In this document: one piece after another, positions 18,281-26,075 of the stretch
Layout of the letters: every line of letters starts with the position of its first letter
Numbering within the stretch: the stretch's first letter is position 1
Origin: Sphingosinicella microcystinivorans
Lineage (GTDB): Bacteria; Pseudomonadota; Alphaproteobacteria; Sphingomonadales; Sphingomonadaceae
Reading direction: 5' to 3'
Assembly: GCF_027941835.1 (NCBI RefSeq)
Contig: NZ_CP116005.1
Span: 2,805,501 to 2,869,500, forward strand
Length of the DNA stretch: 64,000 nt
The notes under the pieces: model-generated
Database searches by the model: none
What the model was told of the DNA's origin: nothing
What the model saw: the letters and a program-made list of their open reading frames with translations, nothing else
Made by a program: the position numbers and the translations under genes

Positions 18281-20873
18281 GCGCGCGCGCCTGAGCTTCG
18301 CCGATCAGCCTCCGGATCGCCGGGCGGCACGAACCGCAGTTCGTCCCGGCGGCGAGCGCGGCGCCGACAGCCTCCACGGAGGTCAGCGCCTGATCGGCGA
18401 TGGCGGCGGCGATCGTCTTCAGGCCGACATCGAAACAGGCGCAAACGATCGCGCCGCGATCGGGCGGCGGCGTGGCAGGCCTTCCGGCGAGCAGCTCGAC
18501 CGATGATGGTGCCTCGCCCGTACCCAACTGCGCGATCAGCCACGCGCGATCGGGAAGACCGCCGTCGCGCGCGGCGAAGAACGCGGCCATGAGCCTGCCG
18601 CCGTTCAGGATCGCGATCCTCGCGCTGCCGCGGGCGGCGTCGGTCACCTCGATGCGCTCGCCTCGCGGCAGCAGGCTCTTCGCGAATGCCATCACATCGC
18701 CCTCGCCGGCGAATTCCACGAGCCAGCCCTGCGGCAGGCGCACACGCGTCGCATAGAGAACATTGATGCCTTCGGGGACGGAGCGGGCGACAAGGAAGCC
18801 GCGCCACGCAGCGACGAGCCTTTCGACGCGCGCGGGGGTGGACTTGAACCCCGGCTGGCCGGAATGCGGATCGACGAGCGGGCGCGGCAGCAGGCCCGCG
18901 CGGCCGCCTGTCGATTGGCGGTCCGTCCAGTGTATGGGGACGAACGCCTCGCCGCGGCGCTGCGTGTCGACGCTCCGGACGCGGAAGACGCTTTCGCCCT
19001 GCGCCGTGGCGACGCGGGCGAGATCGCCGTCCGCGAGGCCGAGCGCGGCACAATCCGCCGGGTGGAGCTCCACGAGCGGTTCCTGCCGATGCTGCGCGAG
19101 CCGCGGCGACAGTCCCGTCCGCGTCATCGTGTGCCACTGGTCGCGGTAGCGGCCTGTGTTGAGCGTCATCGGCCACTTCGGCAGCGGCGGCTGAAGCTCT
19201 ATCTGCGAGACCGCAATCATGCGCGCGCGGCCGTTCGGGGTCGGGAAGCGGCCGTCGGTGAATGGCGTTCCGCCCCAGCACCACGGCTCCATCTCGTCAT
19301 AGGCATGGTTGCCGATCGCGGCGTGGCGGCCGATGTCGAAAAGGCGCGTGCCGCCGTTCTGGTACGTGGAGAGGCGCGCGTGCTCGCGGTAGATGTCCGC
19401 CGGGCGGGCATAACGGAATGTGCTCTTCCAGCCCATGCGCGCCGCCACCTCGGCAACGATCCACCAGTCCGGGCGCGCCTCGCCGGGGCAGGCGAAGAGG
19501 GCGCGCTGGCGGCTGATCCTCCGCTCCGAATTGGTGACGGTGCCGTCCTTCTCGCCCCAGCCGGCCGCCGGCAGGCGCACATGGGCGAAGGCACTCGTGT
19601 CGGTCTCGGCGATACAGTCCGAAACCACGACGAAAGGGCATGTTCCGAGCGCTTCGCGGACCGTACCCGCATCCGGCATACTCACCGCCGGGTTTGTCGC
19701 CATGATCCACAGCGCCTTGATGCGCCCGTCACGTACCGCCCGGAACAGGTCGACCGCTTTCAAACCCGGTTTCGCGGCGACCGTCTGCGTGCCCCAGAAG
19801 CGTGCGACGCGGGCGACATTCTCCGGCGAAAAATCCATGTGCGCCGCCAGCGTCGAGGCAAGCCCGCCGACCTCGCGGCCGCCCATCGCGTTCGGCTGGC
19901 CGGTGATCGAGAACGGCGCCGCGCCCGGCTTCCCGATGCGCCCCGTGGCGAGATGCACGTTCAGGATGGCGCTCACCTGATCGGTGCCGCGGATCGACTG
20001 GTTCACGCCCTGGCTGAACAGCGTCACCGTGCGGGGATGCGCGGCGAACAGCTCGAAGAAGCGCTTGAGATCGGCGGGCGCGACATCGCAGACCCTCGCT
20101 GTCGACCAGAGATCGCCGCCCTGCTCAAGCGCTTCCCAGAACCCCTCGGGCACGTCGACGCTCGCGGCGAGGAAGGCTTCGTCGACGAGTCCGGCGCGGC
20201 GGCAATGCGCCAGCAGCCCGTTCATCAGCGCCACGTCGCTGCCCGGCCGCAGCGCGAGATGAAGGTCGGCGTCCTCGCACGTCTCCGTGCGGCGCGGGTC
20301 GATCACCACCAGCTTCGTGCCGCGCGTGGCGCGCGCCGCCTGAATCCGCTGGTAGAGCACGGGATGACACCACGCGGCGTTGGAACCGACGAGGACGACG
20401 AGATCGGCCTGTTCGAGGTCCTCGTACTGCGCGGGCACCACGTCCTCGCCGAAGGCGCGGATATACCCGGCGACCGCGCTCGACATGCAGAGCCGGGAAT
20501 TGGTGTCGATGTTCGCCGAGCCGATGAAGCCCTTCATCAGCTTGTTGGCGACATAATAGTCTTCTGTCAGCAACTGGCCCGACACGTAGAAGGCGACGCT
20601 GTCCGGACCATGCCGTGCGATTGCCTCCGAAAACCGCCGCGCGACGAGGCCGAGCGCCTTGTCCCAGCCGGCGCGCGCATTGCCGATCATCGGGTGCAGG
20701 AGCCGACCTTCGAGGCTGACCGTCTCGCCGAGATGCGTGCCTTTCGAGCACAGCCGCCCCCGGTTCGCGGGATGCGCGGCATCGCCCTTGATCTCGACGC
20801 TCCGGTCGCCGTTCGGCACGCCCGAAATTCCGCAGCCGACACCGCAATAGGCGCAGGTCGTGCGGATCGCCAT
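18273..20873 (-). CDS. nasA: Assimilatory nitrate reductase, catalytic subunit
   Basis: The 866-residue cytoplasmic molybdoenzyme reduces nitrate to nitrite for assimilation. At the N-terminus CAYCGVGCGI followed by LCSKG binds the [4Fe-4S] cluster. The C-terminal 60 residues form a BFD-like [2Fe-2S] domain (VCACFDVG, then GTNCGSC), which is typical of NasA that takes electrons directly from NAD(P)H partners. The gene lies one base from nirD and overlaps cobA. No separate electron-transfer subunit gene is seen. The enzyme looks intact even though the next step (NirB) is lost. Confidence 0.94.
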   Translation of the reverse strand: MAIRTTCAYCGVGCGISGVPNGDRSVEIKGDAAHPANRGRLCSKGTHLGETVSLEGRLLHPMIGNARAGWDKALGLVARRFSEAIARHGPDSVAFYVSGQLLTEDYYVANKLMKGFIGSANIDTNSRLCMSSAVAGYIRAFGEDVVPAQYEDLEQADLVVLVGSNAAWCHPVLYQRIQAARATRGTKLVVIDPRRTETCEDADLHLALRPGSDVALMNGLLAHCRRAGLVDEAFLAASVDVPEGFWEALEQGGDLWSTARVCDVAPADLKRFFELFAAHPRTVTLFSQGVNQSIRGTDQVSAILNVHLATGRIGKPGAAPFSITGQPNAMGGREVGGLASTLAAHMDFSPENVARVARFWGTQTVAAKPGLKAVDLFRAVRDGRIKALWIMATNPAVSMPDAGTVREALGTCPFVVVSDCIAETDTSAFAHVRLPAAGWGEKDGTVTNSERRISRQRALFACPGEARPDWWIVAEVAARMGWKSTFRYARPADIYREHARLSTYQNGGTRLFDIGRHAAIGNHAYDEMEPWCWGGTPFTDGRFPTPNGRARMIAVSQIELQPPLPKWPMTLNTGRYRDQWHTMTRTGLSPRLAQHRQEPLVELHPADCAALGLADGDLARVATAQGESVFRVRSVDTQRRGEAFVPIHWTDRQSTGGRAGLLPRPLVDPHSGQPGFKSTPARVERLVAAWRGFLVARSVPEGINVLYATRVRLPQGWLVEFAGEGDVMAFAKSLLPRGERIEVTDAARGSARIAILNGGRLMAAFFAARDGGLPDRAWLIAQLGTGEAPSSVELLAGRPATPPPDRGAIVCACFDVGLKTIAAAIADQALTSVEAVGAALAAGTNCGSCRPAIRRLIGEAQARAHG

Positions 20874-20874
20874 C

Positions 20875-21213
20875 TCAGGCGGCCCTTTCCAGCACGGACG
20901 CCCGGCAGATAAGCACGCGTCCGCTGATCACCCGCACCGGGATCGTCGGCGTGCAGCCGACATCGGCGCCGATCGCCTCGCCGGTGGACAGCGAGATGAT
21001 CCAGTTGTGCAGGGGGCAGGCGACGCTGTCGCCGTGAACGATGCCCTGACTGAGTGGGCCTTTCTTGTGCGGGCAGCGGTTGACAAGCGCATAGATGCGG
21101 TTCGATCCGGTGCGGAACACGGCGATCTCCTCGCCGTCCGCCACGGGGACCGTCCGCGCGCCGCGCAGCGGGATGTCGCTCGCCGCGCCGATATCGAGCC
21201 ATTCGGGTGTCAT
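20875..21213 (-). CDS. nirD: Nitrite reductase small subunit, Rieske-type
   Basis: The 112-residue protein has a Rieske [2Fe-2S] fold with both ligand pairs present (NRCPHKKGPLSQG and CPLHNWIIS); enterobacterial NirD proteins have lost these. It pairs with NirB in the NADH-dependent reduction of nitrite to ammonium. The start at 21213 overlaps the nirB stop (ATGA-type), which shows that the two were made together. With nirB truncated, this subunit probably has no partner. Confidence 0.92.
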   Translation of the reverse strand: MTPEWLDIGAASDIPLRGARTVPVADGEEIAVFRTGSNRIYALVNRCPHKKGPLSQGIVHGDSVACPLHNWIISLSTGEAIGADVGCTPTIPVRVISGRVLICRASVLERAA

Positions 21214-22562
21214 GCGTCTACGCCTTCCATCGTCCTGATCGGCCGCACCTCGGCCAGCGGGCGGTGCAGCAGATCGCGCGCGCCGCCCGCCGCGCGTTCG
21301 GCCCAAGGGTCGTCCTGCATGAATTGCTGGCTGTGCCAAAAGCGTGCGGCGAGCGCGTCGCGGCCTTCGGCGTCCTCGACGACCCGCGCCTTCAGCCAGT
21401 CGAGCCCGACGCGCTCGATCCACGGCGCGGTGCGTTCCAGATAGCGCGCCTCCTCGCGGTAGAGCTGGACGAAGGCAGCGGCGTAGTGGATCGCCTCCGC
21501 CTCGGTCCCGACCTTCACCAGCAGGTCAGTCGCGCGCACCTTGATACCGCCGTTGCCGCCGACGTGCAGCTCGTAGCCGCTGTCGACACAGACCACGCCG
21601 AAATCCTTGATCGTCGCCTCGGCGCAGTTGCGCGGGCAGCCGCTCACCGCCATCTTGAACTTGTGCGGCATCCAGCTTCCCCAGAAGCCGCGTTCCAGCT
21701 TCACGCCGAGCCCCGTCGAATCCTGCGTGCCGAACCGGCACCATTCGGAGCCCACGCAGGTCTTCACCGTGCGCAGCGCCTTGCCGTAGGCGTGGCCGGA
21801 CACCATGCCCGCCGCGCCCAGATCGGCCCACACGGCGGGGAGGTCCTCCTTGCGGATGCCGAAGATATCGAGCCGCTGGCCGCCGGTGACCTTCACCATC
21901 GGCGCATTGTATTTCTCCACGACATCGGCGATCGCGCGCAGTTCCTGCGGCGTGGTGAGGCCTCCCCACATGCGCGGCACGACGGAGTAAGTGCCATCCT
22001 TCTGGATGTTGGCGTGCATCCGCTCGTTGACGAAGCGGCTCTGCTGATCGTCCGCATACTCGCCCGGCCACGCGCAAAGCAGGTAATAGTTGAGCGCCGG
22101 GCGGCACGACGCGCAGCCGTCCGGCGTCGACCAGTGCAGTCTCTGCATCACTTCGGGAATGGACTTCATCGCCTGCAGGACGATCTCGCGGCGCACGTCG
22201 TCGTGGCCGAAGCTGGTGCATGTGCACATCGTCTTCGTCGTGCGCTCGCCCGCGTAGTCGTCGCCGAGCGCGAGCGCGAGCAGCATCTCGACGAGGCCCG
22301 TGCAGGAGCCGCACGAGGCCGATGCCTTGCACGTCGCCCGCACCGCGTCGAGCGTCTTCGCGCCGCCTTCGATGCAGGCGGCGACCTTGCTTTTGGAGAC
22401 GCCGTTGCAGCCGCAGATTTCCGCATCGTCCGGAAGCGCCGCAACGGCCGCCTTAGGGTCCGCGCGTTCTCCCTGCGCGAAGGCCTGGCCGAAGATCAGC
22501 GCCTCGCGGATGGGCGTGATGCTTTCGGCTTTCCGCAGCAGGTCGAAGTACCAGTTGCCGTC
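21210..22562 (-). pseudogene. nirB: Nitrite reductase large subunit, 5' part lost at an IS3 element
   Basis: About 450 C-terminal residues remain. They start at GNWYFDLLRKAE, inside the end of the flavin/NAD-binding region, so roughly the first 370 residues (FAD and NADH sites) are missing. What remains includes the BFD-like [2Fe-2S] domain (CGCNGVS, CGSC), a sulfite/nitrite reductase half-domain with GGQRLDIFG, and the siroheme-[4Fe-4S] ligands (CVGSEWC and CPRNC). The frame runs straight into the inverted repeat of the insertion element at 22563. The missing part is not found on the other side of the element, so a deletion went with or followed the insertion. No NADH-dependent activity is expected. 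Confidence 0.93.
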
Positions 22563-22647
22563 TGTCCGCCGTCAGCACCAATGGCACAGATTTGAGGTTG
22601 TGAAGTAAGGAGGATTTGGGCTTCGTCGTAGTGACGAAGGAACGAAG

Positions 22648-23031
22648 ATGAAGCCCAAATCCTCCTTGAAAAAATCGGCCAAGCCCCCTGCGGAACGGGT
22701 GGTGAAGGATATCCGGCGCGCGACACGCCGGCACTTCTCAGCAGAGGACAAGATCCGGATCGTACTGGAAGGGCTGCGCGGCGAGGACAGCATCGCCGAG
22801 CTGTGCCGCAAGGAAGGCATAGCGCAGAGCCTGTACTATACCTGGTCGAAGGAGTTCATGGAAGCGGGCAAGCGGCGCTTGGCGGGCGACACCGCCCGTG
22901 CCGCGACCACCGGCGAGGTGCATGACCTGCGCCGCGAAGCCCGTGCGCTGAAGGAATGCGTCGCCGATCTGACGCTGGAGAACCGTCTGCTCAAAAAAAG
23001 CATGATCGCGGATGGGGAAGGCGGCGAATGA
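22648..23031 (+). CDS. IS3-family transposase OrfA
   Basis: The 127-residue protein has a helix-turn-helix of the IS3 OrfA type (FSAEDKIRIVLEGLRGEDSI, then ELCRKEGIAQSLYYTWSKEF) and a C-terminal leucine-zipper-like helix (LTLENRLLKKS). A run of seven A followed by G at 22993-23000 is a likely slippery site for a -1 frameshift into orfB, which lies in the -1 frame. The stop overlaps the orfB ATG (ATGA), so restart coupling is also possible. Confidence 0.9.
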   Translation: MKPKSSLKKSAKPPAERVVKDIRRATRRHFSAEDKIRIVLEGLRGEDSIAELCRKEGIAQSLYYTWSKEFMEAGKRRLAGDTARAATTGEVHDLRREARALKECVADLTLENRLLKKSMIADGEGGE

Positions 23032-24008
23032 GGTATCCCGCATCCGAGAAGCTGGAGATCCTCAGGATCGTCGAGCAATCGCACCTGCCGGCTAAACGCA
23101 CGCTGGACCAGCTCGGTATCCCGCGCAGAACCTTCTACCGCTGGTACGACCGTTACCTCGAGGGCGGCCCGGAGGCACTGGAGGATCGGCCATCGGCTCC
23201 AAGCCGAGTGTGGAACCGCATCGGCGATGATATCCAGCAGCAAATCATCGACATGGCGTTGGATACAACCGATCTGTCACCCCGCGAGCTCGCGGTGCGC
23301 TTCACCGACGAGAAGCGCTACTTCGTGTCGGAAGCCACGGTCTACCGTCTGTTGAAGGCCCATGACCTGATCACCAGCCCGGCCTTCATCGTGATCAAGG
23401 CGGCCGATGCGTTCCACACGAAGACGACACGGCCGAACGAGATGTGGCAGACCGACTTCACCTACTTCAAGATCATCGGGTGGGGCTGGGTGTATCTGTC
23501 GACCGTGCTCGACGACTTCTCCCGTTACGTCATCGCTTGGAAGCTGTGCACCACCATGCGTGCCGAGGACGTCACCGACACGCTGGAGCTGGCGCTCGAA
23601 GCCTCGGGTTGTTCTTCGGCCAGGGTCGTGCAAAAACCGAAGCTGCTCAGCGATAATGGTCCCAGTTATATCGCTGAAGAGCTGGCCGAATGGATCGGCG
23701 CCAACGGCATGAGCCATGTCCGCGGTGCCCCGATGCATCCTCAGACCCAGGGCAAGATCGAACGCTGGCACCAGACCCTCAAGAACCGCATCCTGTTGGA
23801 AAATTACTTCCTGCCCGGCGATCTGGAGGCCCAGATCGAGGCCTTCATCGACCACTATAATCACCGCCGATACCATGAAAGCCTCGGCAACGTGACGCCA
23901 GCCGACGCCTACTTCGGCAGGGCACCTGCCATCATCAAACAGCGCGAAAGGATCAAACGACAGACCATCGAACATCGGCGCTTGCTGCACCGCAAGCTCG
24001 CCGCCTAA
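23028..24008 (+). CDS. IS3-family transposase OrfB (DDE integrase core)
   Basis: The 326-residue protein carries the rve integrase core. The catalytic residues are visible: Asp in WQTDFTYFK, Asp in LLSDNGPSY, and Glu in QTQGKIERWHQ. An HTH_21-like segment precedes it. The C-terminus HYNHRRYHESLGNVTPADAY is the usual IS3 tail. The frame is open to the stop, so the element may still be active. Confidence 0.92.
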   Translation: MRYPASEKLEILRIVEQSHLPAKRTLDQLGIPRRTFYRWYDRYLEGGPEALEDRPSAPSRVWNRIGDDIQQQIIDMALDTTDLSPRELAVRFTDEKRYFVSEATVYRLLKAHDLITSPAFIVIKAADAFHTKTTRPNEMWQTDFTYFKIIGWGWVYLSTVLDDFSRYVIAWKLCTTMRAEDVTDTLELALEASGCSSARVVQKPKLLSDNGPSYIAEELAEWIGANGMSHVRGAPMHPQTQGKIERWHQTLKNRILLENYFLPGDLEAQIEAFIDHYNHRRYHESLGNVTPADAYFGRAPAIIKQRERIKRQTIEHRRLLHRKLAA

Positions 24009-24082
24009 TATCAGCCCCCAGACGAGGCCCGCGCTCCGCTAATTTACGCCGCGAGTTGCGCCAAATGTTCTGACGACGGACA

Positions 24083-24488
24083 CAGACTCGTATCAAGCTA
24101 TTGAAATTTCTGCATGTATCCGGTCCGCCTCTGTAGATCGGCGTCGCAGGACCGTGCCGGTATGGGGATGAGCGCAATAAGCAGCCAGTGCGGGCGTTCT
24201 CATGTCATCACCCCCCAAAGTCGATGATTTGGAGAATGCAACAGAACGATGTCAACTACGCTTGGGAGTGATCCGCGCTACCAGGATAAGGCATAAGTCC
24301 GCCCATAGACTGCGCTAGTCGCTCACTGAGCTCACGGTTTTCAATACGCTCCTGACCTGAATTCAAAAATTGGACCACTTTTGGGGAAAAGGCCAGATCT
24401 ATGTCATTGATTTCCTTTTGTTCTGTAGCAAAATTACAGGATCAACGATCACGGTAACCTTCAGGCTCACCATCTGATACTACTCAAT
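24083..24488. other. Intergenic region between IS3 element and pseudoazurin gene
   Basis: No recognisable gene is seen. The minus strand has an open frame without a start codon at 24256-24441 (QFLNSGQERIENRELSERLA and more). It could be the end of a lost gene, but I do not recognise it. Composition is less GC-rich than the nas cluster on the other side of the element. No part of the missing nirB is found here. Confidence 0.5.
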
Positions 24489-24929
24489 TTAATTTCGAAC
24501 CAGATTCTTAAAGATGGTTTCAAACCTGCCCCTTGCCAAGCCGGGATGGCGAACTTCCCTTGCGGCTTCCAGATTGACGGGCTTGCCGACCACGACCAGC
24601 ATGACCATTCCCATGGTGTAGTGAGGGGTACATTTGATGCCGTAGACACCCTCTTTGGTCAGCGTGACAGTAAAGTTCTCACTGGTCTTGCTCCTGAAGG
24701 CTCCTGCCCCCGCGGGAAGCATTCCCTTTATGGTCTCGGCATTGTGCGTCTTGTCCGTGGCAACGAAGTGGATCGTGTCGCCAGGAGCGGCCCGGACAAA
24801 GTCGGGTTCAAACACCATTGCACCTTTCTTTCCCTTATTGAGCATACGGACCTCGTGTTCGGCAGCCGTGGCCCCATAAGAGCCCACCATCAGCAGCGCG
24901 ATGGCAGATGCAGCAAGGATCGACTTCAT
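24489..24929 (-). CDS. Pseudoazurin (type 1 copper electron carrier)
   Basis: The 146-residue periplasmic protein has a signal peptide (ILAASAIALLMVGSYGATAA) and one cupredoxin domain. The type 1 copper ligands can be placed: His in TDKTHNAE, and Cys, His and Met in IKCTPHYTMGMVML. Pseudoazurins carry electrons to nitrous oxide reductase and to copper nitrite reductase. Here the nos operon lies next door and no nirK is present, so NosZ is the likely partner. The gene is read towards the IS element and may share a transcript with the ferritin-like gene upstream. Confidence 0.93.
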   Translation of the reverse strand: MKSILAASAIALLMVGSYGATAAEHEVRMLNKGKKGAMVFEPDFVRAAPGDTIHFVATDKTHNAETIKGMLPAGAGAFRSKTSENFTVTLTKEGVYGIKCTPHYTMGMVMLVVVGKPVNLEAAREVRHPGLARGRFETIFKNLVRN

Positions 24930-25070
24930 GCTTTTGTCCTTCTCTTTCTGACTTTGCTTTTTGTACGGTTGACATGCGCCCGTGCTGACGGCTTGAGGGC
25001 TAAGTTCGCCCAGCGCCAACATTGAGCCGCCGCGATTTGTACTTGGCCAAAACATGGTGCGCAGTCGTCT

Positions 25071-26018
25071 TCATCTCGCGCCACCTGGGGATGTGCTGCG
25101 CGCTATCTCTTGCACGGCCGAGATGCACTCGAGCATCTGCGCAGCGTAGACTTGGGCGCGTGCGCGCGCCGCTTCGGAAGATGCGTGATCACCCAGGTCG
25201 AGATAGCAATCGAGCAGCAATTCACATATCGGGCGCAGTCGGGCGGTCATCAGCCCTTGCACGTGGTTGAGCAGGGGCGTGTTACCGAGTGGCGTTTCAC
25301 GGAGTTGACCGGCACGCGTGCGCGCCTCTGCAGCGCAACCGATGAGACTTTCCCTCATCTCGGAGCTCTCAAGTTCGGATACGACACCATCGACGAGGTT
25401 CGCGAACTGTTGCTCAAGCGAAGCAAGCGTCCAGTTGGTCGTTGCAAGAAGCGATGCACGCTGCCTGTGAAAAGCACGTCGCCGCTCCCGCCGCAGCGTT
25501 GCGACATGTTGAAGTTCCTCGCGTGCCATCTGTTCCGCCGCATCGCACAGCTCTCGCGAGGTGCTGCCGGCGGCGACATAAGTCCAGAACGCGAAAGCAC
25601 GTTCTTCGTTATGTACGGCGGTTGATAAGGCTCGATAAGACGTAACAAGCTCGGGCGCCACAGTGGCAGCGTCATCGTCATCTTCGTCGTTACGCGCAGC
25701 GGCCGAGAAAGCCCGATAGAACGCAAAAAGCTCGGGCGCCACAGCGGCGGCACCTTTGTCGTCGAATGCCGGCGTCTTCCCGGTTATCTGTAGCGCCAGG
25801 TGCGAAACGTCGTTGAGGTGCCGGGTTTCCTCGGCGACGAGGTGCTCAAACGTCGCAGCCAGCTCCGGCTGGTTCTCGTCCCGCATATGCTGAGCAAGCT
25901 GCGAATAGCCGGCGATCGCCTCCCGCTCCATCGCCGCTGCGACCGCGAAAAGCTCCTCCATCGTTTCCACGGATCCGAAAGATCCGCCTTTGAGCTTTGG
26001 CACGCAACGATTTCCCAT
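25071..26018 (-). CDS. Ferritin-like/rubrerythrin-like di-iron protein
   Basis: The 315-residue protein starts with a ferritin-like four-helix segment. Candidate iron ligands are Glu in AMEREAIAGY, Glu and His in AEETRHLNDV, Glu in NEERAFAFWTYVA, and Glu-His in REELQHVATLR. The middle contains an old internal duplication: VAPELFAFYRAFSAAARNDE and VAPELVTSYRALSTAVHNEE lie in tandem. The C-terminal 120 residues are helical and not recognised. The start is uncertain: 26018 is the longest, and an internal start near METMEELF is also possible. It diverges from nosR, so it may be co-regulated with N2O respiration; the function is not established. Confidence 0.65.
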   Translation of the reverse strand: MGNRCVPKLKGGSFGSVETMEELFAVAAAMEREAIAGYSQLAQHMRDENQPELAATFEHLVAEETRHLNDVSHLALQITGKTPAFDDKGAAAVAPELFAFYRAFSAAARNDEDDDDAATVAPELVTSYRALSTAVHNEERAFAFWTYVAAGSTSRELCDAAEQMAREELQHVATLRRERRRAFHRQRASLLATTNWTLASLEQQFANLVDGVVSELESSEMRESLIGCAAEARTRAGQLRETPLGNTPLLNHVQGLMTARLRPICELLLDCYLDLGDHASSEAARARAQVYAAQMLECISAVQEIARSTSPGGAR

Positions 26019-26059
26019 GGCCGACGTCGGTAGTCTTCCATCTGAAATCGCCGTTTGGT

Positions 26060-26073
26060 TTGCGGTAGATCAA
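26060..26073. promoter_or_regulatory. FNR-like box between the ferritin-like gene and nosR
   Basis: The sequence is TTGCG-gtag-ATCAA. The right half is a perfect FNR half-site and the left half keeps TTG. It is the only such site seen in the nosR upstream region. It overlaps the most upstream possible nosR starts, which favours a downstream nosR start. It could serve both divergent genes. Confidence 0.45.
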
Positions 26074-26075
26074 AT

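Larger units (their letters stand above)
22563..24082 (+). mobile_element. IS3-family insertion sequence (1520 bp) in nirB
   Basis: The ends are imperfect inverted repeats: TGTCCGCCGTCAG on the left, and TGTCCGTCGTCAG as the reverse complement of the right end. The repeats continue with weaker matches for about 30 bases. It holds orfA and orfB of the usual IS3 layout. The flanks (GTC before, CAG after) do not form a target duplication. This agrees with the loss of the nirB 5' part next to it. It marks the border between the nas cluster and the nos region. Confidence 0.88.

Noticed and set aside
25037-25050. TTGTActtgGCCAA upstream of the pseudoazurin gene as an FNR box
   Set aside because: Only the outer TTG/CAA are kept and the inner bases do not match. 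It is too weak to call.
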